Origin: Lutimonas saemankumensis
GTDB taxonomy: Bacteria; Bacteroidota; Bacteroidia; Flavobacteriales; Flavobacteriaceae
Assembly: GCF_020171465.1 (NCBI RefSeq)
Contig: NZ_JAIUZR010000004.1
Location: 868,001 to 932,000 of the forward strand
DNA: 64,000 nucleotides
Reading direction: 5' to 3'
The position numbers and the translations under genes were made by a program. Positions 8,423 to 17,253 of the stretch are shown here, piece by piece; position 1 is the first letter of the stretch; every line of letters starts with the position of its first letter. The notes beneath the pieces were generated by a model that saw only the letters and a list, made by a program, of their open reading frames with translations, ran no database searches and was not told the origin of the DNA.

Positions 8423-9391
8423 ATGTCAAGAATTTTAACAGGAGTACAGAGTACGGGTACACCTCATTTAGGTAATTTGCTGGGGGCCATTATTCCGGCC
8501 ATCGAGATGTCGAAAGTTTCAAAAGAAGAATCTTTCCTTTTTATTGCTGACCTGCACTCTTTAACTCAAATTAAAAATGCGGAAGAGTTAAGACATAACA
8601 CCTACAGTACAGCAGCTACCTGGCTCGCTTTTGGTGTGGACGTAAATAAAACTGTGTTTTACAGACAAAGTGATGTACCTCAGGTTACTGAATTATCCTG
8701 GTATCTGAGTTGTTTTTATCCTTATCAAAGATTGACATTAGCCCATAGTTTCAAGGACAAGGCAGATCGTTTGGGAGATGTGAATTCAGGCCTGTTCAGC
8801 TATCCTATGCTCATGGCAGCAGATATTCTTTTATACGATGCTGATGTTGTTCCGGTTGGAAAGGATCAATTGCAGCATTTGGAAATGTCAAGAGATGTAG
8901 CCAATAGATTTAATCATCAGATGGGGGAGACCCTGGTTCCTCCTCAGGCGAAACTTCAGGAAAGCACCATGTATGTGCCCGGAACGGATGGTGAAAAAAT
9001 GAGTAAATCCAAAGGAAACATCATTGACATCTTTTTACCCGATAAAAAACTCAGAAAACAGATCATGAAGATCAAGACAGATTCCACACCCATGGAAGAT
9101 CCGAAAGATCCTGATAACTGTAATTTATTTGCACTCTACAAGCTGGTTGCAAATGAAGAGCAGGTTGAAGCCATGCGATCAAACTATCTGGCAGGTAATT
9201 ACGGTTATGGCCATGCCAAGCAGGCCTTTTATGAGCTGCTTATTGATAAGTTTGGCCCTGAGAGGGAAAGGTATCATTATTATATGGAAAACCTTGGAGA
9301 AGTTGACAAAGTGCTTCTTGAAGGGGCAAGAAAGGCGCATTTGGTGGCTGATGAGGTCCTGAAAAGAGTTCGAACCAAATTGGGGTACTAG
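8423..9391 (+). CDS. trpS: Tryptophanyl-tRNA synthetase
   Basis: 322 aa, the usual length for the bacterial enzyme. Class I signatures are visible: the HIGH-type motif TPHLGNLLGAI near residue 13 and the KMSKS loop (GEKMSKSKGN) near residue 191. Charges tRNA(Trp) with tryptophan in the cytoplasm. The RidA-like gene begins 23 nt downstream on the same strand, suggesting a two-gene transcript. Confidence 0.96.
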   Translation: MSRILTGVQSTGTPHLGNLLGAIIPAIEMSKVSKEESFLFIADLHSLTQIKNAEELRHNTYSTAATWLAFGVDVNKTVFYRQSDVPQVTELSWYLSCFYPYQRLTLAHSFKDKADRLGDVNSGLFSYPMLMAADILLYDADVVPVGKDQLQHLEMSRDVANRFNHQMGETLVPPQAKLQESTMYVPGTDGEKMSKSKGNIIDIFLPDKKLRKQIMKIKTDSTPMEDPKDPDNCNLFALYKLVANEEQVEAMRSNYLAGNYGYGHAKQAFYELLIDKFGPERERYHYYMENLGEVDKVLLEGARKAHLVADEVLKRVRTKLGY

Positions 9392-9414
9392 AAGTTGTAA
9401 AAAATACATTTCTG

Positions 9415-9798
9415 ATGAAGAGAAAATTAATAAGTTCAGGTTCTGCTTTTGAAGATCGGGTCGGGTATTCAAGAGCGGTTGTTGCCGGCAATATGATTTT
9501 TGTTTCCGGAACCACGGGATACGACTATGACACAATGACGATATCTGATGATATCGTTGAACAAACTGAACAATGTATTCGAAATATCGATAAGGCCTTG
9601 CACGAGGCAGATTCTGCCCTTGTTGATGTGGTAAGAGTAACTTATATTTTACCGGAGGCTCAGGAATTTGAAAAGTGCTGGCCCGTTCTGAAGAAGTATT
9701 TTGGTATTATAAAGCCGGCAGCAACGATGATTTCAGCGGGCCTAGCGGATGATAAGATGAAAATTGAAATTGAGGTTACCGCAGTTAAGACAAGTTAA
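9415..9798 (+). CDS. RidA family protein (enamine/imine deaminase-like)
   Basis: 127 aa, the family length. It has the RidA fold pattern: VGYSRAVVAGNMIFVSGTTG at the start, EQTEQCIRNIDKALHEADS in the middle and a C-terminal MKIEIEVTAVK. True RidA has a catalytic-site Arg in an RxxV-type motif; the corresponding segment here (VRVTYILPEA) differs in detail, so this may be a Rid-subfamily paralogue and not the canonical 2-aminoacrylate deaminase. Likely co-transcribed with trpS, and convergent with the fucosidase gene. Confidence 0.85.
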   Translation: MKRKLISSGSAFEDRVGYSRAVVAGNMIFVSGTTGYDYDTMTISDDIVEQTEQCIRNIDKALHEADSALVDVVRVTYILPEAQEFEKCWPVLKKYFGIIKPAATMISAGLADDKMKIEIEVTAVKTS

Positions 9799-9855
9799 AA
9801 GATAAAATTCTTAAGAGCGATTGGCCCAACTGTTATGAGTTTCAAATCCTGCTTT

Positions 9856-11208
9856 TTAAAGTAACTCCAATACGATAATCGTATCGATCTTGTTTTTTTC
9901 CTCTTTTGAAACTTTAAAAGAAAGTCCGTACTCGTCAACTTTATGCTTTACTTTTTTACCACTGTCATAAAAGGACATTTTTCTAATTTTTCCCTGGAAA
10001 TCAGGAATCAGGTAGGTCTCAGTTTGATCATCGAGTAGATGAAGGTAGATTTTTTCATTTTTTTGTGTTGATACCATATTCAAACTTGGAGGAACCGGTC
10101 CTTGTCGGGTACCATAGATGGTTTGCCCGTATTTTTCGAGCCATTTGCCGATGCTTTTTAATGATTTAACATGTTCTTCCTGGATCTTTCCATTGGGCAT
10201 GGGTCCAACATTGAGTAATAAATTGCTTCCATAACCTGCGGCATTGATCAGGTACTGGATCAGCTCCTTGTCTGATTTGTGTTTTTTATCCTGAAGGTTA
10301 AATCCCCATGAACCGTTGATGGTTTCACAGACTTCTTTTGGTAAGGAGCCAATATCATCAGAACTTGTTCCCCATCCGGTAGTATTCTTACCCGGCAGAT
10401 CTTTTTCAAACATTTGAAAATCCTCTCCGGCAATTGGGGCAAGGTGATGGTTGTTTCCTATGAGGCACTGAGGCTGCAGTTTATGGATAAGACTGTAAAT
10501 TTCATCATAGTGCCAGTCTACTTTTACGGCACCAAATTTTTTACCGTCCCATTCCTTTTGATCCCAGTGGCCATCAAACCAGATTCCGGCAATTTCCCCA
10601 TAATTTGTGAGCAGTTCAGTAAGCTGAAGTTTCATAAATTCAATGTAATTCTTCCATTCTCCTGAATCTGCCCGTCCCTGGATTCCGTTTCCGGTCCTGC
10701 CTCTGGGGAAATAATCATCATGCCTCCAGTCCAGGAGCGAATAATAAAAAAACAATTTAATTCCTTCCCTTCTGCAAGCCTCCGCCAGGTGCTTTAAAAC
10801 ATCTTTTTTATACGGAGTGGCATCAACGATATTAAAATCAGAGGCTCTGGTATCAAACATGGAAAATCCATCATGATGCCTGCTGGTAATGGTGATATAC
10901 TTCATTCCCGCCGCCTTTGCAAGTTTTACCCACTGATCTGCATCAAATTCCTGAGGATTAAAAAATGAAGGTAATTTATTATAGGCGCCGATCGAAATAT
11001 TTTGATTGTTCATCACCCATTCCCCGTCACCCAGAACACTGTAAACGCCCCAATGCACGAACATGCCAAACTTTGCATTTTCAAACCATTCCCGAGCTTG
11101 CAGATTCTCTTTGGAGGGTTTATAATCAGTTTGCGCCGAGACCTGAATCGAGCAAATGAGCAGTAGGAATAGGGGAGCGTACAGGAATGAAGGAGTATAC
11201 CTTTTCAT
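9856..11208 (-). CDS. Alpha-L-fucosidase, GH29 family
   Basis: 450 aa with an N-terminal signal peptide ending VSAQ (about residue 25). The GH29 pattern is strong: WFENAKFGMFVHWGVYSVLG near the start, KYITITSRHHDGFSMFD, and IAGIWFDGHW, in which the Asp of WFDG is the family nucleophile. It is secreted, probably to the periplasm or surface, and removes terminal alpha-L-fucose from glycans such as fucoidan oligosaccharides. No SusC/D pair or sulfatase is adjacent, so it is not part of an obvious polysaccharide locus. The upstream aldo/keto reductase gene is on the same strand 40 nt away. Confidence 0.92.
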   Translation of the reverse strand: MKRYTPSFLYAPLFLLLICSIQVSAQTDYKPSKENLQAREWFENAKFGMFVHWGVYSVLGDGEWVMNNQNISIGAYNKLPSFFNPQEFDADQWVKLAKAAGMKYITITSRHHDGFSMFDTRASDFNIVDATPYKKDVLKHLAEACRREGIKLFFYYSLLDWRHDDYFPRGRTGNGIQGRADSGEWKNYIEFMKLQLTELLTNYGEIAGIWFDGHWDQKEWDGKKFGAVKVDWHYDEIYSLIHKLQPQCLIGNNHHLAPIAGEDFQMFEKDLPGKNTTGWGTSSDDIGSLPKEVCETINGSWGFNLQDKKHKSDKELIQYLINAAGYGSNLLLNVGPMPNGKIQEEHVKSLKSIGKWLEKYGQTIYGTRQGPVPPSLNMVSTQKNEKIYLHLLDDQTETYLIPDFQGKIRKMSFYDSGKKVKHKVDEYGLSFKVSKEEKNKIDTIIVLELL

Positions 11209-11247
11209 ATAATTATGTTTTTTACCCTTATAATTATGTTTTTAACC
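11208..11247. repeat. Tandem 19-bp duplication before the fucosidase start
   Basis: TATAATTATGTTTTTTACC (11208-11226) is repeated as TATAATTATGTTTTTAACC (11229-11247), 18 of 19 bases identical, period 21. The two copies fill almost all of the 40-nt gap and cover the fucosidase translation-initiation region. Confidence 0.75.
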
Positions 11248-11248
11248 T

Positions 11249-12286
11249 TTAGGGTGCTGGATTGGGTTGTAAATTCTGTATCGTATCAATTTCATCAAGA
11301 ATTTCTTTAGAAAGATTTACCTTGATGCTGCCAATGTTCTCTTTGAGTTGATCCATCGTGGTAGCGCCAATTATATTTCCGGTTACAAAGGGACGCTGAT
11401 TCACGAAGGCCAGGCTTAATTCGGCCAGGCTCAAATTATGTTTCTTTGCCAGTTCGGCGTAAAGTGCCGTCAGTTTTAAAGCCTGAGGATTACTGTATCT
11501 GGAATAAGCAGGAAACAATTTTAATCTTGAATTTTCAGGCATTTTATTATTCAGGTATTTACCTGACAAAACCCCAAAAGCTAATGGTGAATAGGCCAGA
11601 AGCCCAATATTTTCTCTCAGGCTTACTTCGGCTAAATTGATTTCAAAAGTTCTGTTCAACAGGGAATACGGGTTTTGGATGGTCTTGCAAACCGTTAGCC
11701 CGTTTTGTTTGCTTTCGGCAACCTGTCTCATCACCCCCCAGGATGATTCATTTGAAACTCCGTAGTGTCTGATCTTACCCTCTTTAACCAGTTCATCAAG
11801 CGTCTGGATAACCGATTTAAAATTATCTTTCCACTGTTCATTTGGATTGTGGTTGTAGTTTCGCTGGCCAAAAAAATTGACATTTCTCTCAGGCCAGTGC
11901 AGCTGATAAATATCTACATAATCTGTCTGAAGCCTTTTTAAACTAAGATCCAACGCCTCTCTGATTACCTCCTTTGAAAACCCTAAATTTGGACGTATAT
12001 AATTAAAATAGGGCATGGGTCCGGTAACCTTTGTGGCAACCACCAGTGAATCCCTTTTTTGATCTTTTAACCAGGTTCCAATGTATCGTTCAGTACTACC
12101 CTGGGTTTCCTTTCTTCCGGGAATAGAGTACATCTCGGCGGTATCTATAAAATTGACTCCCTGATCAATAGCGTAATTGAGTTGCTCATGGGCTTCTTCT
12201 TCTGTATTCTGCTGGCCATAGGTCATCGTTCCAAGGCATATTTTACTGACTTTTATATCTGTTTGGGGAATAGTGGTGTATTTCAT
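11249..12286 (-). CDS. Aldo/keto reductase (YajO/Tas-like)
   Basis: 345 aa TIM-barrel NADPH-dependent oxidoreductase. The catalytic tetrad can be read: Asp and Tyr in FIDTAEMYSIPG, Lys in VVATKVTGP and His in DIYQLHWPERN. The C-terminal NADP-binding segment is ITGNIIGATTMDQLKENI. The extended DIYQLHWPERNVNFFG stretch is typical of the Tas-like subgroup. Substrate unknown. It lies after the pgk terminator and before the fucosidase gene, with which it may be co-transcribed. Confidence 0.92.
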   Translation of the reverse strand: MKYTTIPQTDIKVSKICLGTMTYGQQNTEEEAHEQLNYAIDQGVNFIDTAEMYSIPGRKETQGSTERYIGTWLKDQKRDSLVVATKVTGPMPYFNYIRPNLGFSKEVIREALDLSLKRLQTDYVDIYQLHWPERNVNFFGQRNYNHNPNEQWKDNFKSVIQTLDELVKEGKIRHYGVSNESSWGVMRQVAESKQNGLTVCKTIQNPYSLLNRTFEINLAEVSLRENIGLLAYSPLAFGVLSGKYLNNKMPENSRLKLFPAYSRYSNPQALKLTALYAELAKKHNLSLAELSLAFVNQRPFVTGNIIGATTMDQLKENIGSIKVNLSKEILDEIDTIQNLQPNPAP

Positions 12287-12325
12287 GATTTGTTTGAAAC
12301 TGATTTTTGGTTATATGAATGGTGC

Positions 12326-12364
12326 AAAAAAAGGCCTGAAACCTTTTCCAGATTTCAGACCTTT
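12326..12364 (-). terminator. Rho-independent terminator of pgk
   Basis: On the minus strand, 12-base arms AAAGGTCTGAAA (12364-12353) and TTTCAGGCCTTT (12341-12330) pair with one mismatch around an 11-nt loop and run into seven T residues (12332-12326). It sits 28 nt after the pgk stop. Confidence 0.85.
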
Positions 12365-12391
12365 AAATTTATGAATTAAATATGATATTTC

Positions 12392-13579
12392 TTAGTCCAG
12401 GATTGCCTGAATTCCAGGTAAAGTTTTACCCTCAAGCATTTCTAGCATGGCTCCACCACCCGTAGATACATAACTCACCTTATCGGCAAATCCAAATTGT
12501 TTTACTGCAGCAACAGAATCACCACCTCCTACAAGAGAAAATGCTCCCTCAGCAGTAGCATCGGCAACAGCATTACCCAGCTCAATGGTTCCTTTTGAGA
12601 AGGTCTTCATTTCAAAAACCCCAACGGGCCCGTTCCACAAAATCGTTTTTGACTGAGCGATCACGAATGAAAACCCAACATTGGTTTTAGGCCCTGCATC
12701 AAGTCCTTCCCAACCTTCGGGAATATGATAAATATCTACAACCTGGGTATTGGCATCATTGCTAAAATCATCACCGGCAACCACGTCAACCGGTAAATGG
12801 ACTTTGACCCCTTTTTCTTCGGCCTGTTTTAAGATATCCAGAGCAAGATCCTGTTTGTCATCTTCGCAAATGGAATTACCGATGTCTCCGCCTAAGGCTT
12901 TGATAAAGGTAAAACTCATACCACCACCAATAATCAAATGATCTATTTTATCAAGAATATTCTCTATTACCGTTATTTTTGAAGATACTTTTGATCCGCC
13001 TAATATAGCGGTTACAGGTTTTTCGCTTGAGCCCAGTACCTTTTCAAGACTCTCGATCTCTTTGGCCAATAAAAAGCCAAAACATTTTTGCTCCGGAAAG
13101 AATTCAGCGATGATCGCAGTAGAAGCATGAGCTCTGTGTGCAGTACCAAATGCATCATTGACATAAATATCACCGCATTTTGAAAGTTTTTCTGCAAAAT
13201 CTCTGTCACCAGCTTTTTCCTCACCGTAAAATCTAAGATTTTCCAGTAAAAGAACTTCTCCATTTTGCAAATCCGCAACAGCCTGCTCAACTTTTTTACC
13301 AACAGAATCGTCAACAAACTTTACCTGTACTCCAATGATTTCACTTACTGCGTCAACAATATGGCCTAATGAGAACTTATCCTCAACACCTTTTGGGCGG
13401 CCCAGATGAGACATCAGCACGGCGCTGCCGCCATCCTCTAACACTTTTACAATTGTTGCTTTTGCAGCTTCAATTCGTGTCGTATCCGTAACCTGTAATT
13501 CTTCATTTAAAGGAACATTGAAATCAACTCTGATAAGCGCCTTTTTATTTTCGAAATTAAAATCGTTTAATGTTTTCAT
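12392..13579 (-). CDS. pgk: Phosphoglycerate kinase
   Basis: 395 aa, standard length. Visible family motifs: RVDFNVPL at residues 17-24, the [10 protein letters not shown] substrate loop, [18 protein letters not shown] and the C-terminal [13 protein letters not shown] nucleotide-binding segment. It converts 1,3-bisphosphoglycerate and ADP to 3-phosphoglycerate and ATP in glycolysis. Monocistronic by appearance: a terminator lies downstream, and a promoter element with an inverted repeat lies about 90-115 nt upstream. Confidence 0.97.
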   Translation of the reverse strand: MKTLNDFNFENKKALIRVDFNVPLNEELQVTDTTRIEAAKATIVKVLEDGGSAVLMSHLGRPKGVEDKFSLGHIVDAVSEIIGVQVKFVDDSVGKKVEQAVADLQNGEVLLLENLRFYGEEKAGDRDFAEKLSKCGDIYVNDAFGTAHRAHASTAIIAEFFPEQKCFGFLLAKEIESLEKVLGSSEKPVTAILGGSKVSSKITVIENILDKIDHLIIGGGMSFTFIKALGGDIGNSICEDDKQDLALDILKQAEEKGVKVHLPVDVVAGDDFSNDANTQVVDIYHIPEGWEGLDAGPKTNVGFSFVIAQSKTILWNGPVGVFEMKTFSKGTIELGNAVADATAEGAFSLVGGGDSVAAVKQFGFADKVSYVSTGGGAMLEMLEGKTLPGIQAILD

Positions 13580-13668
13580 TTGTTTATTTCGGTTGTTATT
13601 TCATAGAGAAGTGAAACTTCCCATAAAGAAATTCCACTCTTTGTAATTCAAGATTTAAATAATTCGTA

Positions 13669-13684
13669 CCCAATTAAAATTGGG
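13669..13684. promoter_or_regulatory. Inverted repeat at the pgk transcription start
   Basis: CCCAATT-AA-AATTGGG, perfect 7-base arms. It begins 4 nt downstream of the pgk -7 element, so it would cover the transcription start; a candidate operator. Confidence 0.4.
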
Positions 13685-13688
13685 ATGA

Positions 13689-13696
13689 CAAATATA
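13689..13696 (-). promoter_or_regulatory. -7 promoter element of pgk
   Basis: Minus-strand TATATTTG, an exact TAnnTTTG match, about 110 nt before the pgk ATG, implying a leader of roughly 100 nt. Confidence 0.45.
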
Positions 13697-13776
13697 CTAA
13701 AAAGAAGTGCTATTATGAGTGTAAATAAGCAATATTTCAAGGGAATTTCTGATCATATTTCATTAAGGTGAGAATA

Positions 13777-15042
13777 TCAATCTTTGATGATATTGAGTCC
13801 CTCCCATTTAAGATCCATATCATTGAATACCTGTCCGGCCATATCTTCTTGTTCATTGAAAAGGTGTTCTTCAGAAACCGGTGTCGCAATAGAATCAACC
13901 TGGTTGATCAAAAATACCTGTCCAATATTGATATCAGAATTTTCATTGGGATCAAAAGTGTGCTTTTTAGTCAGCTTTACGTTGGCATCCCATCGAAATA
14001 ACTGAGGGTACCATTTTTCTTTGTATTTCTGATAACTGATTACAGTGCTAAATGTAGGATTCTGAATTTTTAAGCCAATCACGAATAAAATTGGCTTTAC
14101 GATAAAAGGAATACTGAACTTCCCTTTTCGCTCGATGGAAACAATGGCAAAATCTTCCGTATTGATAAGAATTTTACCCGAGTCCTTGATATGATCAATT
14201 GTTCTTTTGGCTTTGAAATTGATGGTAACCAGTCGCTCACCATTTAAGGAAGTTTCGTCTCCGAAACTGTATTCGTATTTTTTAAAATACTTAGGGTTGA
14301 GGTAGTTGTCTCGTTCATTGTTAATGTCAAGATCGATAACAGATTCAGGGCCACCAAGGTCCATATCCATATCACTGTCATATTCCTCTTCATCAAATTC
14401 CTCACCTCTTTTTATGGCCTTTTTACGTCTTTTCTCCTGCTTGGCCTCGAACCACTCTCTCATGAATTGAAATTGCTGAGGGTTCTCCTCGGGTTTATAC
14501 AAAAGGAGTTGATGTTGGTTTTTTGACGAATCTGCAACCTTAGGGTAATAGGTTTTAAAAACCCCTTCTTCTTTGTTGATTACGGCGCCGTTTTCGATGA
14601 ATTTTTCTCTGTAATAGGCAAGAGACTGATAAGGTTCCTGAGGATAATTTTCTGAAAGCCTTTCCAGGGCCTTTTTGATATAGTCAAGAGGATCCTTCTC
14701 GGTCAAGATGATCTCATCAAGTACGTTTGAACTGGGAGTCAGGATGATTTCAAGGGCACGATCTATATTTTGCAGCGGCACCTCATAACTGTTAAACCCA
14801 ATAAAACTGATACTCAGCGTATCATTGCGCTTTGATTTGGGAATATAAAAATCGAATTCCCCATCGTCATTACTGATGGTTCCTATCTGGTGGTTCTTTA
14901 ATCGGATAGAGGCAAAAGGAAGCGGTAGATTGTCTTCCCCATTAATGATTTTCCCGGTGACAAAACTGTTATCCTGGGCATGAAGATTCAAACCTCCAAG
15001 GCTGACTAAAAGCAAAAAGGCAAATAATAATCTCAACTGCAT
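13777..15042 (-). CDS. Secreted protein with carboxypeptidase-regulatory-like domain
   Basis: 421 aa. Signal peptide of about 22 residues ending LHAQ, then a CarboxypepD_reg-like beta domain at about residues 28-105 (VTGKIINGEDNLPLPFASIRLKNHQIGTISNDDGEFDFYIP). The rest (about 110-421) has no motif I can name; it contains a strongly charged linker (EAKQEKRRKKAIKRGEEFDEEEYDSD) and alternating beta-type segments. Such proteins are common in Bacteroidota envelopes, sometimes TonB-linked, but this one lacks a plug or barrel. Function unknown. It stands about 200 nt from pgk on the same strand and about 90 nt downstream of the zinc-ribbon gene. Confidence 0.75.
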   Translation of the reverse strand: MQLRLLFAFLLLVSLGGLNLHAQDNSFVTGKIINGEDNLPLPFASIRLKNHQIGTISNDDGEFDFYIPKSKRNDTLSISFIGFNSYEVPLQNIDRALEIILTPSSNVLDEIILTEKDPLDYIKKALERLSENYPQEPYQSLAYYREKFIENGAVINKEEGVFKTYYPKVADSSKNQHQLLLYKPEENPQQFQFMREWFEAKQEKRRKKAIKRGEEFDEEEYDSDMDMDLGGPESVIDLDINNERDNYLNPKYFKKYEYSFGDETSLNGERLVTINFKAKRTIDHIKDSGKILINTEDFAIVSIERKGKFSIPFIVKPILFVIGLKIQNPTFSTVISYQKYKEKWYPQLFRWDANVKLTKKHTFDPNENSDINIGQVFLINQVDSIATPVSEEHLFNEQEDMAGQVFNDMDLKWEGLNIIKD

Positions 15043-15131
15043 GCAATAATTTTATCATTCGACGAATGAAAAAAAGCTTTGTTACAAAAAGATTTGGTTT
15101 CCGTTTGTTTCATTTGAGATTTGACAAAATC

Positions 15132-15482
15132 TCATTCTTTTTTAATCAATAAAAAATAGTCGTTATCCAATTCCAGATATCCCTGATCATATACGTAATA
15201 GTAAACCTTACCCGCCTTGGTCCGGTAGATGGATGTGAATAGAGAAAAATCAAAATTATGCCTGTTCAGGGTGTTGCGAATAACTTTTGTTTTTCCCCCG
15301 GAATTAAGTTCGGTCAAAATCCTGTAGTTTTTGCGCAGACGGTTATTCGTATTTCTTATCAGGTTTTTACTGTCTTTGTTCACCTTGTTATTATAGGTGT
15401 TTCGACAATAATCACTACAGAATTTTTTGTCGCTTCGTCCCTGGATTGGGTCTCCGCATTCAAGGCACAATTTTTTTTCCAT
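15132..15482 (-). CDS. Small zinc-ribbon protein of unknown function
   Basis: 116 aa. The N-terminus holds a treble-clef-like zinc site CLECGDPIQGRSDKKFCSDYC (C6, C9, C22, C26 by count), followed by a basic helix (NKVNKDSKNLIRNTNNRLRKNYRIL) that could touch nucleic acid. The C-terminal half is predicted beta (KVYYYVYDQGYLELDNDYFLLIKKE). It resembles small flavobacterial zinc-ribbon hypotheticals; I know no function. Divergent from ssb across 237 nt. Confidence 0.7.
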   Translation of the reverse strand: MEKKLCLECGDPIQGRSDKKFCSDYCRNTYNNKVNKDSKNLIRNTNNRLRKNYRILTELNSGGKTKVIRNTLNRHNFDFSLFTSIYRTKAGKVYYYVYDQGYLELDNDYFLLIKKE

Positions 15483-15719
15483 AATAAAGGAATTGGATTT
15501 TTTCTGGTCAATACTGATTTGTTGGATCTGGAGACCAAAATAAACTTTAAAGTTACAATAAAATAATCATTTACAAACGACTACATTCAATTACATACGA
15601 AAGTAAATGTTTATCGTGTATACTTTTTGACTTTGCTGTTACAAATTTGCAAAAGCGAATCAGAAATTGAGGAGCAGAAAGTTTAACCGTCAAATCGTTT
15701 TGACAAAAATTAGATAAAA

Positions 15720-16073
15720 ATGAATAGATTAAGAAACAGAGTACAGTTAATCGGACACCTAGGAATGGACCCTGAAGTTAAAACCCTTGATTCAGGAAGT
15801 AAACTGGTAAAATTTTCATTGGCAACCAATGACAGCTATGTAAATTCAAAGGGAGAAAAAGTTGAGGATACCCAATGGCACAATATTATAGCGTGGAATA
15901 AAACCGCTGATCTGATTGAATCTTACCTTGAAAAGGGAAAGGAGGTGGCTCTTGAGGGAAAACTTGTCACCCGATCCTGGGAAGATGAAAATGGGATCAA
16001 AAAGTATATCACAGAAGTGGTTTGCAGTGAAATTCTATTTCTTGGTCAAAGAGAGCCGGAAGGAGTAAAGTAA
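15720..16073 (+). CDS. ssb: Single-stranded DNA-binding protein, short form
   Basis: 117 aa, essentially one OB fold (RNRVQLIGHLGMDPEVKTL..., TQWHNIIAWNKTADLIESYLEKGKEVALEGKL). The acidic C-terminal tip (DDxIPF type), by which replicative SSBs recruit partner proteins, is absent: the protein ends LGQREPEGVK. It is therefore likely an accessory SSB paralogue and not the main replication SSB. Divergent from the zinc-ribbon gene and followed by yjbQ after 57 nt. Confidence 0.9.
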   Translation: MNRLRNRVQLIGHLGMDPEVKTLDSGSKLVKFSLATNDSYVNSKGEKVEDTQWHNIIAWNKTADLIESYLEKGKEVALEGKLVTRSWEDENGIKKYITEVVCSEILFLGQREPEGVK

Positions 16074-16101
16074 TCATAAGAGATTATCATCATTTTAGTT
16101 A

Positions 16102-16119
16102 AATTAGTCTGATCTAATT
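16102..16119. promoter_or_regulatory. Inverted repeat upstream of yjbQ
   Basis: AATTAGTCTGATCTAATT: perfect arms AATTAG/CTAATT around 6 nt, ending 11 nt before the ATG. It has the same TAG-N6-CTA layout as the repeat upstream of the dtxR-like gene at 40624-40639. Confidence 0.4.
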
Positions 16120-16130
16120 ATACATATAAA

Positions 16131-16553
16131 ATGAAATCGTTTCAAAAAGAAATCAGTCTGAGGCCTCATTCCAGAGGATTTCATTTAATTACTCAGGAGA
16201 TTCTTCAAAATATTCCTGAAATTAAACAGATCGATACAGGTTGGATGCAGGTTTTTATCAAGCATACTTCAGCGAGTTTGACGATCAATGAAAATGCGGA
16301 TCCAACCGTAAGAACTGATTTTGAAAGTCATATGAATGAGATGGTTCCTGAAGATGCTCCCTACTTTATACATACCTATGAAGGGCCTGATGATATGCCG
16401 GCTCACATCAAAGCCTCTTTGATGGGAGCCTCAATTCAGGTCCCTATTACCAACGGCAGATTGAACATGGGTATATGGCAGGGTATTTATCTATGTGAGC
16501 ACAGAAACAGGGGAGGATCCAGAAGATTAGTAATTACGATACTCGGAGAATAA
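16131..16553 (+). CDS. YjbQ family protein (UPF0047)
   Basis: 140 aa, the family length. Conserved blocks are FIKHTSASLTINENADPTVRTDFE, DDMPAHIKASLMGASIQVPI and GIWQGIYLCEHRNRGGSRRLVITI, which contain the conserved His, Asp and Glu residues. E. coli YjbQ has weak thiamine-phosphate synthase activity and rescues thiamine auxotrophs; the physiological role is unclear. Probably expressed from its own leader with an inverted repeat, or together with ssb. Confidence 0.9.
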   Translation: MKSFQKEISLRPHSRGFHLITQEILQNIPEIKQIDTGWMQVFIKHTSASLTINENADPTVRTDFESHMNEMVPEDAPYFIHTYEGPDDMPAHIKASLMGASIQVPITNGRLNMGIWQGIYLCEHRNRGGSRRLVITILGE

Positions 16554-16664
16554 AAAAGGTCATTTCTGGCTCAACTATTAGCTTACTGACTCACCATCCA
16601 CTGAACCCCAAATTTGTCAAATTCTATTGAAAGTCAGGTAGGTGTTTCAAGTAGGTATAAAATG

Positions 16665-17138
16665 TTAGTATAGTTTTCGAAGTTTCGCATCTACTCGACC
16701 CTTACCAGATTTCACCTTTATTTGATGTGCTTTTAATTGATTATCTACGTCTTTTTCCAGTCCTTTTAGAGCTCCATGATCTTTTAGTTCTTTTTTGAAA
16801 CGGCTCAAGGTACTGTGTCCGGGTACACTGTCTTCCAATGTCAATCCGCAAAATCGAATGGCTGATATGCTGTCATAAACCATTGTCTCAGTCTGGGTAT
16901 CGGAAAGTTTATACCATTTTGAAATGAGATGCATTTTGAAAAGCAGCAAAGGTGAATAGGCCTTGGCTCCCCGATCGGTAAGCCCCTTTGTGTAAATCAA
17001 CTTAAGTTTGACGTTTATGGGGTTCCAGTCAATATAATCATCAATTTGTGCAAAAAATTCATTTTTCCTGCTGTGTTTATCCACAAAAGGAGCTACAAAA
17101 CTTCGTTGTGGATCATTGATGTTTTTATAACTTTTCAC
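16665..17138 (-). pseudogene. IS5-type transposase remnant, N-terminal part only
   Basis: 157 codons match the N-terminal DUF772-type region of IS5-family transposases (FFAQIDDYIDWNPIN, LLFKMHLISKWYKLSD, RFCGLTLEDSVPGHSTLSRFKKEL). The frame ends right where the first catalytic Asp segment should begin (GRVDA, then LRKLY and a stop), so the DDE catalytic core is missing. The likely start is GTG (17138). No intact terminal inverted repeats or target duplication were found by eye. A dead fragment of an old insertion between yjbQ and the Asp-box protein gene. Confidence 0.85.
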
Positions 17139-17253
17139 CTCTCTAAGTTACAAAGTAATGCGCTGTTTTGCAAGGGAATCTGGTATTGCATTAGAATGCT
17201 AATAATTATCATATTATTAACTACATTAGCTTTCAAAAATTCAATAATTGACT

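Noticed and set aside
15115-15134. Hairpin TGAGATTT-GACA-AAATCTCA at the end of the zinc-ribbon gene
   Set aside because: Short, AT-rich, overlaps the stop codon, and the T-rich stretch is on the wrong side for this gene.
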